DNA from: Silene noctiflora
Taxonomy: Eukaryota > Streptophyta > Magnoliopsida > Caryophyllales > Caryophyllaceae
Length of the DNA stretch: 64,000 nucleotides
Direction of reading: 5' to 3'
Assembly (NCBI GenBank): GCA_009801015.1
Contig: VHZZ01006037.1
Coordinates: 3,416 to 67,415, forward strand
In this document: positions 1 through 9,665 of the stretch, in pieces
Layout: each line of letters begins with the position of its first letter
How positions within the stretch are numbered: the stretch's first letter is position 1
Made by a program: the position numbers and the translations under genes
The notes under the pieces: generated by a model
Database searches by the model: none
What the model saw: the letters and a program-made list of their open reading frames with translations, nothing else
What the model was told of the DNA's origin: nothing

Positions 1-88
1 TTTAATTTAAGGCAAGGGAATAATTGAGTGAAATGCTTTAATCTTTGCTTTGTTCTCCCGGTAATACCTTACAGAGAAGTGAGGAGCG

Positions 89-123
89 GGCTTAGGCTTT
101 CTCACATGGCTTAGGCTTTCTCA
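89..123. repeat. 16-bp direct repeat, two copies
   Basis: GGCTTAGGCTTTCTCA occurs at 89-104 and again at 108-123, separated by 3 bases. The copies are identical, so this is a recent local duplication or slippage product. No function is indicated. Confidence 0.85.
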
Positions 124-331
124 ACTGAACTTATGAAGAACGCTTCTTTCGTCAATCTTTTCGAAAGAAAAAAGACTCATTCTCTTTTTCTTTTAAGTGC
201 CAATTATAGAGACTAATCCTCCAAGACTCTGATTAAGAAATTGCGTAGCTTTAGATGAAGGAAAGGGTCCCCGCAGCTATTCCAGTATTGGCATTCATGG
301 TACTCTTAGGTACTTTTCGATAGCCCAATCA

Positions 332-688
332 ATGCAGCTTTTCCGAAAAAAGAAAGAGGTCAAAGAGGCGAAGCCATTAAAGCGAGGTTATGAAAAAGAA
401 ACGAAGCCAAACTCACAAACAAAGATCCATGCCCGCTTTGGGTTATATCCTTTCCTTCTTTCCTGCATGCGAACTAAGATTCAGGACCTTACTTTACATC
501 ATACTACGCTATGGTCCCCGAAACAAAAGAGAAATCTAGGAATTTTCGAGGATTCTCTCAGAACTTTGCGAATAGAAAGCATTAACAAAACCAAAACAAG
601 AGCACTTTTGGGGGTAGTCGAAAGCCAGGGGAGTCCTCAAAAGAAGAAACCCCACTATCTTGGCTTTACGCGGCCGTCCTTTCTCTAG
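332..688 (+). CDS. Unassigned ORF, 118 codons
   Basis: An ATG frame of 118 residues, very basic (many Lys and Arg, for example FRKKKEVKEAKPLKRGYEK near the N-terminus). No membrane segment and no family motif recognised. Plant mitochondrial annotations often list frames over 100 codons as anonymous orfs, but at this composition and window size such a length is expected by chance. No ribosome-binding or promoter signal supports the start. I regard it as probably non-coding. Confidence 0.12.
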   Translation: MQLFRKKKEVKEAKPLKRGYEKETKPNSQTKIHARFGLYPFLLSCMRTKIQDLTLHHTTLWSPKQKRNLGIFEDSLRTLRIESINKTKTRALLGVVESQGSPQKKKPHYLGFTRPSFL

Positions 689-1852
689 AAGAGACTATGT
701 GATCATCATGCTTTCTCTTCTCTACGCTTGCGCGAACCAAATATCAAGAAAGCAAAGAAAGTCAAGTCGAAACCAGATCTCACTTATCACTTTTCAGAGC
801 AGCAGCGGGCTTTGTTAACTAAGTAAAGAGCGAAGCAATAAACTTAGCTCAAGTCATTAATTAAAAATCCTGCTACCTTAGTAAATTCTTAACTGATCCA
901 TAACGCTCTTAAAGCAAGTTTAATTAGTCTTACTTAACCGCCTGCTCATGTAAAGACTTCGGGTTTACGTGGTAGCCAGAACACCCTAAAAAATTGTAGA
1001 TGTGTGAGCGCTTGCATTCATAAGTTTCTTTATGCGCAACTCATCTTCCCACACGTTCATTGTTAAAACACAAAGCATGGGGACCCTCTTTCTTTTGCTG
1101 CGATCCTATAAAGGTTCCTTTTTGAGCAGTTCAGTTAGGGATTAAAGAGGCAGATAGAGAGATTCTGTCTTCTTGGAACTGCAAAGGAGAAGACCAATGT
1201 TTAGCTCCCTAGCCTTTCACACCCCTTCGAGTCCTTCGTTCCAATCATTAAGAAATCTACCCACAATCTACTTGAAAAAAAGAGTCAAATGGCCAGCTCT
1301 CCGTCTTCAAAACAAGAGTGACGCCCTCCTTTCTTTGTACTGACTCCGCGGGAACTTGCTTCCTTTGCTTTCTTTACACTAAAAGAGCCAAGCCTAAGTG
1401 GAAAGCATAGCATTACTATATAGTTGACCCTCATTCTGTGAGATTCGAGAGAAGCTTTCAAAGTTGACGACTTCTAAATGCGAGTCGTGAGAAAGCTCCC
1501 TTATAGAAGAAAATGTTCTAACTCCAAGCACTGCTTAAAGAAAAAAAGGCAATTCATTTCCTTTCTTACTTAAATAGGTAATTTTCCCCCGGAGCCTATC
1601 CTCAGTCCAGCAAGCTGCCCACGCCTCACTTTCCAACGCTCACTCCTCACTTTGCCAGTCAATTACGAAAGGAAAAGCGTGCGAAGACGTGCACGCCGTC
1701 AAGGTGTGACCTAGGATATGGAAAAGCTTGAAGTAGAAAGACTCACAGCTACCGTAGAGCCTTAGTCCCCACAAGAAGAAAAGACCACAACTCACCTAAG
1801 ACAATCTTCATCCCAAGCTAATAAAAGGGAGAAGTGGATTCTAGTTTTAGGG

Positions 1853-2296
1853 TTACGAAAGAAAGAAGAGAATGAGACTACGGATGCGGGTACTCGAAGA
1901 GTAGCTCGGAGATTGGGTAGACCAGTTGCCTATAGAAAAGAAAAAGAAGGGCAGGATGAGTGCTTTCTTAGTGATCCCTCTCACTAACGATCGAGATATA
2001 AAAAAACTTCGAAGCCTTAATTTGGCATAGTAATCTTTTTCACCCATAAGAAAGTGGAAGAGATTACACTCGCCATAGACCAAGGGGCCTGCTTTGCACA
2101 TACAGGTGATAGGATGACTACCTGCGCTTCGGGGATTGGTTTTGAGAAAGAATACCCACAAGAAATTCTTTTTTAGAGGCAGGTTGCTTCTTGAAAAATG
2201 GGAGCAAGGGTCTTTGGATGAGAAGACCTGAGAGTGAGTAGGACTATGGATCCAATAACATAATATGGGCTTGCTCCTCATCTTTCCCATTAACAA
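1853..2296 (-). CDS. Unassigned ORF, 147 codons
   Basis: A minus-strand frame of 147 residues starting MLMGKMRSKPILCYW. Hydrophobic, aromatic and serine-rich stretches alternate with basic ones, and a run of Phe followed by SIGNW lies near residue 120. No known motif is visible and no adjacent gene suggests a role. It is one of the longest frames in the window, but the length alone is not persuasive in an AT-rich 64-kb sequence. Confidence 0.12.
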   Translation of the reverse strand: MLMGKMRSKPILCYWIHSPTHSQVFSSKDPCSHFSRSNLPLKKNFLWVFFLKTNPRSAGSHPITCMCKAGPLVYGECNLFHFLMGEKDYYAKLRLRSFFISRSLVRGITKKALILPFFFFSIGNWSTQSPSYSSSTRIRSLILFFLS

Positions 2297-3386
2297 AGAT
2301 TGGTAAATCTTAGACTAATCAAGTAAAAAAGAAAAAAGAAGAAAAAGGGCCTGTACCATCTTCATAATAAGAAACAGGAGCTTAAACCGGAGCATCGACA
2401 CCCTTTACTTCCGTTTCTAGTATAAAGTCTAAATAGGCTTTCTTCGTTTGCCAATAGCTTGCTTCTTTCGTCAGAAAGAGCTCTCGCCGAAGTATAAATC
2501 TCATTACATTAATGATGTTTTTGGTGTATGCTTGCTAAAAGGGAAAGCCAAGAAGGGGCTTATAAGAACGGGCATGTTGATGATGTGAATGATGGCCCCG
2601 CTGGCACAGCACGAACATTGGCTTCTCTTTCGTTCACATCTTCAACCGCATAAAAAACTTTTCTTCCGGTACATCCACCTGTGCTTTTCTTTCTAGAGGT
2701 CCGAGCTGGCGCTGTTATCACCCAACCAAAAGAGAATCCTTCCTTCCTTTCAATCAACGAAAAGACCCCAAAACAGGAGGATCGACCCTGTCCCTTTGGA
2801 AAAGAAAAGTTTTATTCTAACTTTAGATATCAATCTCAAAGTGAGGATGTCCGAGCTGGTGCGGCTTAGGGCAACTGAGACAAAGAAGATTAAGATACAG
2901 TTCACTCTACGATGCCCTTTGGGAAGATAACAAACTCCATAGGGGGAGGAAAGGTAGTTGTTTGCGGGATCTCGATAGACCTCTTTTTAATTCGTTTTCA
3001 TTCGGTAAAAAAGCTCCGTGCCTTATATCGTAGGGGGTCGTATCGTATGGGGCGGTCCATCAGAAATCAGACTCGAAGACGTTCTTTAATGAGCCCGTCT
3101 TCTTAATTCTGCCCAAGAATCCTATCTTCCTTCTTCGCTTTCTTTCGTCGATCAATGGTACTTACTCGATCTTCGATTCAAAAGAAAGAGCTTCGCCCCC
3201 CAATCGCCGAACAATCTAAGAAGGGATCGATCTATCGCACCATTTCGGGTCCCAATGTCCGTTCACCGATACTAGCAGGCTCGCTCATCTCTCAATGTCA
3301 AAGAAGAAGCCAGGCCGCCTGGGCGAATCACGCATTTAATTTAGAAGCAGGAAGCATTTCATTTACATATATAAGAATGAATTCTT

Positions 3387-3560
3387 GAGTTTGATCCTGG
3401 CTAAGAAAAAAAGCTGGATCTTTGCTTAACACATGTAAGGTTTCCTGGGAAGAAAGAAAGAAAGGATGCGATGCTCCTTTGTTCTTGAATTTTCTTAGTA
3501 AGTTGGTGGGACAATAGCTTACCAGGGTGATGATCAGAATCTTGCGTGAGCAAAGGAAAG
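3387..3560 (+). pseudogene. rrn16: Plastid-type 16S rRNA remnant
   Basis: Two blocks match small-subunit rRNA in the right order. Block 1 (3387-3439) has the universal 5' end GAGTTTGATCCTGGCT, then AGCTGG and GCTTAACACATG. Block 2 (3502-3537) reads GTTGGTGGGACAATAGCTTA followed by CCAGGGTGATGATCAG, close to plastid GTTGGTGAGGCAATAGCTTA and CCAAGGCGATGATCAG. It is unlike the plant mitochondrial version of this helix (GTTGGTCAGGTAAAGGCTGA). About 170 bases of gene between the blocks are missing or unrecognisable. A weaker match may run to about 3560. Plastid DNA moved into the mitochondrion and then decayed is the simplest reading; a divergent bacterial-like 16S is the alternative. Confidence 0.55.
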
Positions 3561-4655
3561 GTGCAAGGCATGAACTCATATACCGGTCAGCAACCTTCAA
3601 TCCCAAGGCAAAAATTCTTCTTGACTAAGCTAGCTCAACCAACTCCCTATCCGCTTGGAGGCCCTTCTATAATTATAACTAAAGAAAGGGGAAGGGAAAG
3701 AAAGGCTTCTAATAGTCAAAAAGCAAAGTAAAGTCTGTATAATAATAATAAGAAAAGAAGTAGAACGAGGGGTGAACCCGAGCATCTTTTTTCAAGATAA
3801 AGACAAGTACAAGTGTCGAATAAAGACGGATTGGTTTTTGTGCTCTTAGACAGCTCCGACAGTAAGGCGAGCCGTAGAAGATTGAATCTTAATCGAATCA
3901 AGATCCAATGTCACCCGCAATCATCCCCCTAAAGTGGGACCCTTTCTCTGAAGAAAAAACCATCCTATCTCTATCTTATCTTATTGGGTAAGACAGCTTC
4001 GCCCCAAGAATCATGAAATTGAAATGCTTCCACAGCACAGGTAAGTGCAAGATAATCATAATAAAGCGTCTTCGAGTATCTACTAATCTTAGATAGGAAA
4101 AGCCTGACTATATAGGTATACACATACATGCATGAAAGGAAAGAAGGTGGTCCCACGCGGGTCTGACCTCTTTTGGTCTTTTTGAACTTCCAAAACGCAA
4201 GATTTCCGCCCCCACCGCGCCCATTAGATGTAGATGTGTCGAAACGGGTGCTTCTTTTGCTCCTTTTCCCCAAAGATTCGCTAAAATTTCTATTGATCTT
4301 GATTTTTTACAAAGCATCATCTGGCACTTTCTCCGCGTTAGGTGAGTTCGCATTAGAATCATTTCAAGGACTATCATAAGAAAGGAAGTCCCTTTTTGCA
4401 CCCGATTATGACTGGTCCAAAACCCCGGTTTAAGAGTCAGAAGTATATGGAACGACCAGAAAGAACCGCTCCCCCTAGCTAATTAATCCTGTGATCGAAG
4501 ATCTTTTTTAGTAGTTAAAAGTTCAAGAAAGAATTCGGCTGGAGACCCCTCCCTTTTTCCTATTCTTTGCCATATTTGCAACTTTAATCTAAGATCGGGG
4601 GAATTTTACTAAAAGAATCTCACTGGCGCATTCTTAGACTATTATACTCTTTTAG
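3561..4655. other. Intergenic stretch
   Basis: No gene recognised. Overlapping frames of 60-100 codons lie on both strands at 3971-4401, where no frame is favoured by composition or motif, so I treat them as chance. Confidence 0.55.
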
Positions 4656-4718
4656 GCACATCATCGCTTCAAGATTGTGGTGTTTACAGACTATGCACTC
4701 ACCGAAAAAAGGTTCTTC
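4656..4718 (+). mobile_element. Possible retrotransposon RNase H-like scrap (fossil)
   Basis: One frame reads FKIVVFTDYALTEKRFF, which resembles the KVIVYTDHAAL segment of the RNase H region of plant Ty3/gypsy elements. Only about 20 residues can be compared. A gypsy fossil sits 1.5 kb downstream, which makes the reading plausible, but chance similarity is possible. It is a fossil in any case. Confidence 0.25.
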
Positions 4719-4834
4719 TAATTAAATTTTGTAAATCAAACCCAAAATTTAGTGTATTGTATATAGGAGCAATTCAACTGTCTGCTTATAACGATGCATC
4801 ATATAGTTACTTAATCTTCTCCCACACTGCTTAT

Positions 4835-4863
4835 TCATCTATTACTTCATCTATTACTTCATC
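4835..4863. repeat. 12-bp tandem repeat, about 2.4 copies
   Basis: TCATCTATTACT is repeated head to tail at 4835-4846 and 4847-4858 with a partial third copy. The copies are identical, consistent with replication slippage. Confidence 0.85.
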
Positions 4864-5284
4864 AGGTACCCTTAACAGGAGCTTTCTCACATGCCTTTTC
4901 TTCCAAGTGAACTACCTACTCACAACGTGTTCTAATATAGGATAACTGGGCCCTTTCTTAGGAATAGCTCTATAAGGATCTTTTCTTTTTTACGCTGGTC
5001 TGGGTTGCTACTCAGAAGGTCTTTGTTTCTTATAATAAGAAGACTACTTTCTTAGTCGGATTAGCGCATTCCTATGGCGCCTGTTTTACTTGCTTTTTCT
5101 TAGACTATATTATATAGTGTTCTACTTGATTAGGCTAGCTTGAGCAATAGCATTATAGAAGATCACACACAACCTACTTATATGTTACGTATAAAATTCT
5201 TCCCTTTCTCTATGGATCCACTTAAGAAAATGCTAAAAAGGATAAGGACAAGAGGTCTTATTTACTACATCCCCAGTCACAGAT

Positions 5285-5404
5285 ATGGGTACACCCTCGG
5301 GAACAGTTTTAGATACAGTTGCTACATTAGAAAGCCATTTATTAGAAACGACTCAAGCAAGGTATGATATTGCTTACCTATTGCTTAAAACTGACTTTTA
5401 TTAA
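5285..5404 (+). CDS. Short protein-like frame, 39 codons
   Basis: ATG frame beginning MGTPSGTVLDTVATLESHLL and continuing through ETTQARYDIAYLL to a stop. Its Thr, Val, Leu, Glu and Ala content looks like ordinary soluble protein and unlike most chance frames nearby, which are Lys/Phe/Ser-rich. It resembles in composition several other short frames in the window (see findings). No family recognised; more likely a shard than a working gene. Confidence 0.2.
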   Translation: MGTPSGTVLDTVATLESHLLETTQARYDIAYLLLKTDFY

Positions 5405-6245
5405 GTGCACCTAAAGTAAACTATTCTTATATGTGAAGCCAACTTCCGAACTATAGGGGCTGCTTTTTAAAGAATATAGGATCCGAAGCGGGTCGGTCTC
5501 CCAAAGAGCTTTTGTTATTAGAAGACTATAATAATATAGAAACTGGAACCTATTGTTCTGTTCCAAAATCTCGTATCTCTTAACCTAAGAAATTGGGTCC
5601 AAGCGTAGACGCTCCTGTTTAGTTTATTTAGAGAAAGAAGTCTCTTAGCGAGTGAAACTAACTAACTAACTAGCCAGCTGTTAAGAGTTAAAAAAAGTCT
5701 CCGTCTCACATGCGATGCGTTCCACTTTCGATCCCACTTGTTATAGTACAGGGAGGGTCTTCCGCACCTTTATCTTATTTCTTATTGAATTGAGCGGGAT
5801 CCCGCCCCGGATTCTTTGATATCTGGGGATAAAAATGAAGTATGAACATTACCTCACTTCTAAAAGGGGTACTTTTAAAATGCATTTTTTCGATACAAAC
5901 CCGCGTTTTGGGCCTCAACCAATCAAAGGTGCTATTCGACCGCTCACTATTCCCATGCCCTCGGTTGCGTTGCCATAGATTCGCACTATCCGAACAATCA
6001 ATCTACGCCCGTAAAAAGAAAAAAGAAGGCGTCTTACAAGCCTGAGCTATATCCTCCTAGTATTACTATACAACCAACCAATTTGTCGACCCAATTTTTT
6101 CTTATCCCGAGGTTTAAAGATCAAGGAATCCTTTTTTCAGGAGAGAAGCTCAATGCCTCACCAACGAGGTGAGGTATCAGATTTCGTTGAGTCCATAAGG
6201 AAAGTTCTTATGGAATAAAGGTCCTTCTAAGTTAAGAACATATTT

Positions 6246-6690
6246 CTATGTTTTATCATCAAGTAAGGCTTAGAGAAGGAGTATGGATAACTACCTTCAA
6301 GACTAAATTTGAGTTGTATAAGTGGCTTGTAATGCCATTTGGTTTATCTAATGCCCTTTATGAAATTGATGACTGAAGTCTTAAAGCCTCATTTGGGAAA
6401 GTCCTTTGTGGTTTACTTTGACGACGTTCTTGTTTATAGTCCTTCAAAGGATGAGCATCTAAAGCATTTGGAAATGTTGTTTGAGCTACTCAAAACTCAT
6501 AAATTGTATAGAAAGCTATGGAAATCTTCATTATTTCAAGGTGAGGTCCAATTTCTAGGGTTCATTATCTCTGGCTAAGAAATATAACTGAAGTAAGAAG
6601 CTTCCATGGCCTAGCCCTTCTTTTATAAAAAAAAGGTTCGTCGAGAACTTTAGCTCCATTATGGCTCCCATCCTTTCTTCTAAGAGGAAC
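6246..6690 (+). mobile_element. Fossil Ty3/gypsy LTR-retrotransposon pol fragment
   Basis: The translation shows typical plant Ty3/gypsy reverse-transcriptase segments in the usual order: [39 protein letters not shown] with the catalytic FDD, and VQFLGFIISG. Further on it shows RSFHGLA and FVENFSSIMAPI from the segment leading to RNase H. Only part of pol is present, perhaps 150 codons out of well over 1000; I see no gag, protease, integrase or LTRs. The fragment is broken at several points and cannot be active. Such pieces in plant mitochondrial DNA normally come from the nucleus. Decay looks moderate, since motifs are still readable. Confidence 0.9.
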
Positions 6691-7399
6691 GGATTGTTCA
6701 TATTGGTTCTCGTGAGTCAAGTCAAGGTGTTTAGAGCTAGGGCTGGACTCGGACGAGTATATGCCATGAAAACTACCCGTCAGTTCAGATTTCCCGAGGA
6801 GTAGGGGGTTTCGGAATGAAAGGAGTGCCCGTGCCCGCAAAAGAAAAGAAGTTGTTACGTGCTAGCCTCAAAGCTTGGGACGAGTCTACTAGATCTCTGG
6901 GGCGAGGCACCTTTAGGGACAGGAGATACAGAACTAAAGTCCAATTCAAGCCCAATCTGACTTAAATTAGCTGACATTAGAGAGAGGTGGGTCTGAATCA
7001 AGCCATTTTCCCTGTTTTAAAGCTTGGCCGCCAGAAAGAGGACTCTTTCTCTTGGCTTCCCTTTTCCCTGTCAGAGCTGGGGGGGATGCCAAAAATCTAA
7101 ACCCAATTCTTAGAACTAGCTCCAATCCCATCTAATACCACGGGTCTCTTTACCGCCCTTATCTTCCCGTACCCTCAATCTCAGACAAAGATAAGAGAAG
7201 ATTCTCCTCGATACGACTCCACTTCATTTTCATGAGTAGACTTTTAAGCAAAGAATTCATAAAAGATATATTATATTAACTGTGGCATTCACTCCGAGGT
7301 ACGACTCGATCCTTTGGGCGGGTTTGATCTTGTTTTTGTCTAATTCTAGAGGTTTAAGGATCTCACATTATAAGAAAGATTAGAAAGAGAGGGTAGCTA
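6691..7399. other. Intergenic stretch after the gypsy fossil
   Basis: No gene recognised. Some of it could be more of the same fossil beyond recognition. A minus frame of 91 codons overlaps the fossil end and is a shadow. Confidence 0.55.
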
Positions 7400-7560
7400 A
7401 GACGCAAAGACAGGGAAGGTAGGCCCGGGCAGCTCTTTGGGGGCTCCAACCGATGTTTTGACAGGATGACCCCTTTTACGGGGGGTGCTCCCGGCCAGGT
7501 TGAGCTCGCATGCGAGTATCTTACGCCTTTCTATGGGAGAGGGCCTTGTGAGTCGACCCG
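7400..7560 (+). pseudogene. GC-rich structured-RNA-like patch, possibly rrn26 remnant
   Basis: This patch is clearly richer in G+C than its flanks. CAGCTCTTTGGGGGCTCCAA at 7430-7449, then GTTTTGACAGGATGACCCC, resemble parts of large-subunit rRNA around its domain V (a CAGTCTTTGCGGGGGCT-like block and TTTGACTGGGGCGGTC). CATGCGAGTATCTTACGCC further on is a looser match. The blocks would need about 100 bases deleted between them. CCCCTTTTACGGGG at 7470-7483 can fold as a short hairpin. A minus frame (7397-7600, 67 codons, Pro/Arg-rich) spans it and looks like the antisense of structured RNA rather than a gene. Assignment uncertain. Confidence 0.3.
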
Positions 7561-9113
7561 GATTGGCCACGATTCTACCTCCAACGAAGCATGGACTCAC
7601 TAAGGTTAGTAGGGAAGTTTCTAGTTTTGTTAAGATAGGGCGGGATTTACTTAGAATTCATGAAGTCATTCGTCGAAGGCACCAACTGCTAGCTTACTTT
7701 CATGTATAGAAATTTGAGAACCAGTCTGGAGTAAGGTAGGATGCAAGCCTTAGTTCAACCAAAGAATGTCAATAAAGTTGTTGCTTACGGAAAGGGAAGA
7801 AAGTTCGGGCCTATGCCCGTTTCCATCAATTGCTTCGGTCTTTTTTTATAATTTGTTTGGAGATAAGGGAGCGCTAGCGTGCATTCCTCTCTTGCTTTCT
7901 TTTGCTTTCTACTTTTGATAATTAGACTTGGTTGTTCCTGCTTCTGTTGTTTGAGCATCTCCGTTCGTGAGTTCCTCGATCTACCTTTTTTTTGTGCGGT
8001 AAAACGCTTTCCATGTCTTTTTATCTTGATCTTGAGACCAAGACTTTCCTCCTTATTTTCACTTCCAGCACAGCATTCAAGAAGACTTCTCCGAACGAAA
8101 GAAGCCTCGGGTATCACTAACCTAGAGCCTTTAATATATATATTAAAATATATAGATGAATGGGACCTTTAAAATCTAATCTTTCATGAACATCTTCTGA
8201 GCCTTATCTTCCTTTCTTGGACAGCCACACAATAGGGTCCTACCTTTGACTTTGAACTAGATTCTCCCACGACGGGTATACCATTAAAGCATATGAATGA
8301 AAAGAGTTGGTTTCCCTCTTTGAAAATCTTCGTTCGAGCATAACCTCGTCATTCTGCGCCATCGCCATAACGACTCGCCCAAACGCCAAAGTTGCCTTTT
8401 GATCCAAGCTCGCCAGAACACAGCGTTCCGGTCTATTGTGGTGCCCGCCAAAAGAAAATCTACTAGGACTAAGAAAGTAGAATGACAGTCTCTCAGAGTC
8501 GTTTCGAATAGAGTCCTATCGCGCACCTGCCCTCATTCGAGCCTGTTCCCCTTTTTACTCCACTCGCCAACACCCAACTCGTTCCTTTGCTCTAAACTCT
8601 CGTTTCGTAAACTCCGTCTTCGACTCGCTCAGCTATGTCTGCTAGCTACAGAAATTCTCCTTTCCAAACCATTTCTTACCTTTAGCCCTACCTTGCGACT
8701 CATTTAAGTGTCTTGACTTTAGGCGGATTTTTCTTATGAAAAGGTCAAACTGGTTCTAGCGTACCATACGACTGGAGTAGTTGGGGAATGATCATCTTGA
8801 GCACTGATTATACCGCCCCGTGGAGAAAGCCTCTTTGATCACCCAAATTACCAACTTTTGAGCTGTCATTTGACAGTGAAATCATCTTTTTTTTTTCATA
8901 CAAAAATTATGGTAAGAGAAGAAGCCATTCTTGTCTTCTTTCTTATTAATCACTCCAATTTTGAGTTCCAATCTCCCATGTGAAGGGAGTCAGTTAAATC
9001 CCGCTTACTCCACTCGTTCCACAAGTCTTTGACAAAGGCCAAACCAGCATTTCATCTAAAATTGGATAAATTTCATGCCTAAAAAGAACGGGTTAGAGTA
9101 CTTTTTTCGATGT
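7561..9113. other. Intergenic stretch
   Basis: No recognisable gene. A Lys/Gln-rich minus frame of 110 codons at 7785-8117 is overlapped by a Leu/Phe-rich plus frame of 97 codons; neither shows a motif, and their reciprocal composition suggests chance. Confidence 0.55.
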
Positions 9114-9141
9114 CTTTCTCTCCACGATCGGCAAAAGCAGC
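9114..9141 (-). repeat. AAFADR repeat, copy 1
   Basis: This 28-bp segment matches 47607-47634 at 26 of 28 positions. On the minus strand one open frame through it reads SAKAAFADRGEKDIEKS and continues to LTRSF before a stop. The other copy reads AAFADREEKAS in the same relative frame; the two differences give one synonymous change and one Gly/Glu change. This suggests descent from a real coding sequence. Function unknown. Confidence 0.55.
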
Positions 9142-9375
9142 TTTAGCTGATATAGCTTTCTAAGACCAATCACAGGGCGAAGAGGACAATTAGTTAGAGA
9201 GTGCTGGACTATTTTCAAGGAAGGCTTTTTTCCCTGGTTGACGGAGGATGGCACTCTTTGTCCAAGCATGGTTTGCATATCGTTTTTAAAAAAGCCGGTC
9301 TTTTGCGTCATTAAGTCGCAATCGATTGAAAAGAATTACTTGGAACGAGTGTCGGAAGGTTCTAAAAGAGCTTTC

Positions 9376-9401
9376 ATTTAAATTAGAACAAGTAAGGAGA
9401 G
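9376..9401 (+). repeat. AATTAGAACAAGTAAGGAG repeat, copy 1
   Basis: A 22-bp core containing AATTAGAACAAGTAAGGAG is identical to the copy at 34621-34642; with its left flank the match is about 25 of 26. A diverged copy is at 31821-31845, and looser relatives at 33540-33560 and 39772-39790. It could be a widespread short mitochondrial repeat used in micro-recombination. Confidence 0.7.
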
Positions 9402-9470
9402 AAGAGCTTAAGGTTAAAAAGCCACCTTTCTTCCTAAATTTCTTTCTTCGCTAGGTACAGGGTTTCTTTC

Positions 9471-9492
9471 TTTCTAGTATCTTTCTAGTATC
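9471..9492. repeat. 11-bp tandem duplication
   Basis: TTTCTAGTATC occurs twice head to tail at 9471-9481 and 9482-9492 with no differences. Confidence 0.85.
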
Positions 9493-9645
9493 TGCTAAAG
9501 CGGCTTCCTCTACGACAGCCCCCTCGCTTTTGACTTTTTACAAATTACGCGGGCCATTTTTCTCTCCTTCTAATAGATCTTTCCTCCACCACCAGCGTTC
9601 GAGCCTGTAAACTTCATATACTTCACTCGCTAGTCAGTCAAAGTT

Positions 9646-9665
9646 CCCACGGCCGATTCCGTGGG
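9646..9665. repeat. GC-rich 7-bp hairpin
   Basis: CCCACGG (9646-9652) and CCGTGGG (9659-9665) pair perfectly around a 6-base loop. The GC-rich stem stands out in AT-rich surroundings. It could be a transcript-end stabilising stem, but no gene lies directly upstream on either strand. Confidence 0.5.

Larger units (their letters stand above)
1..3386. other. Intergenic stretch, no recognisable gene
   Basis: I recognise no conserved gene, tRNA or intron part on either strand. The stretch is rich in short GAAAG/CTTTC runs. It contains a 16-bp direct repeat near its left end and two unassigned open frames, listed separately. A G-rich patch at about 3008-3070 shares only CTCCGTGCC with small-subunit rRNA, too little to call. 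Confidence 0.6.
4719..6245. other. Intergenic stretch
   Basis: No conserved gene seen. It holds a 12-bp tandem duplication (4835-4863) and a short protein-like frame (5285-5404), both listed separately. TAAGAA/TTCTTA-rich, low GC. Confidence 0.55.
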
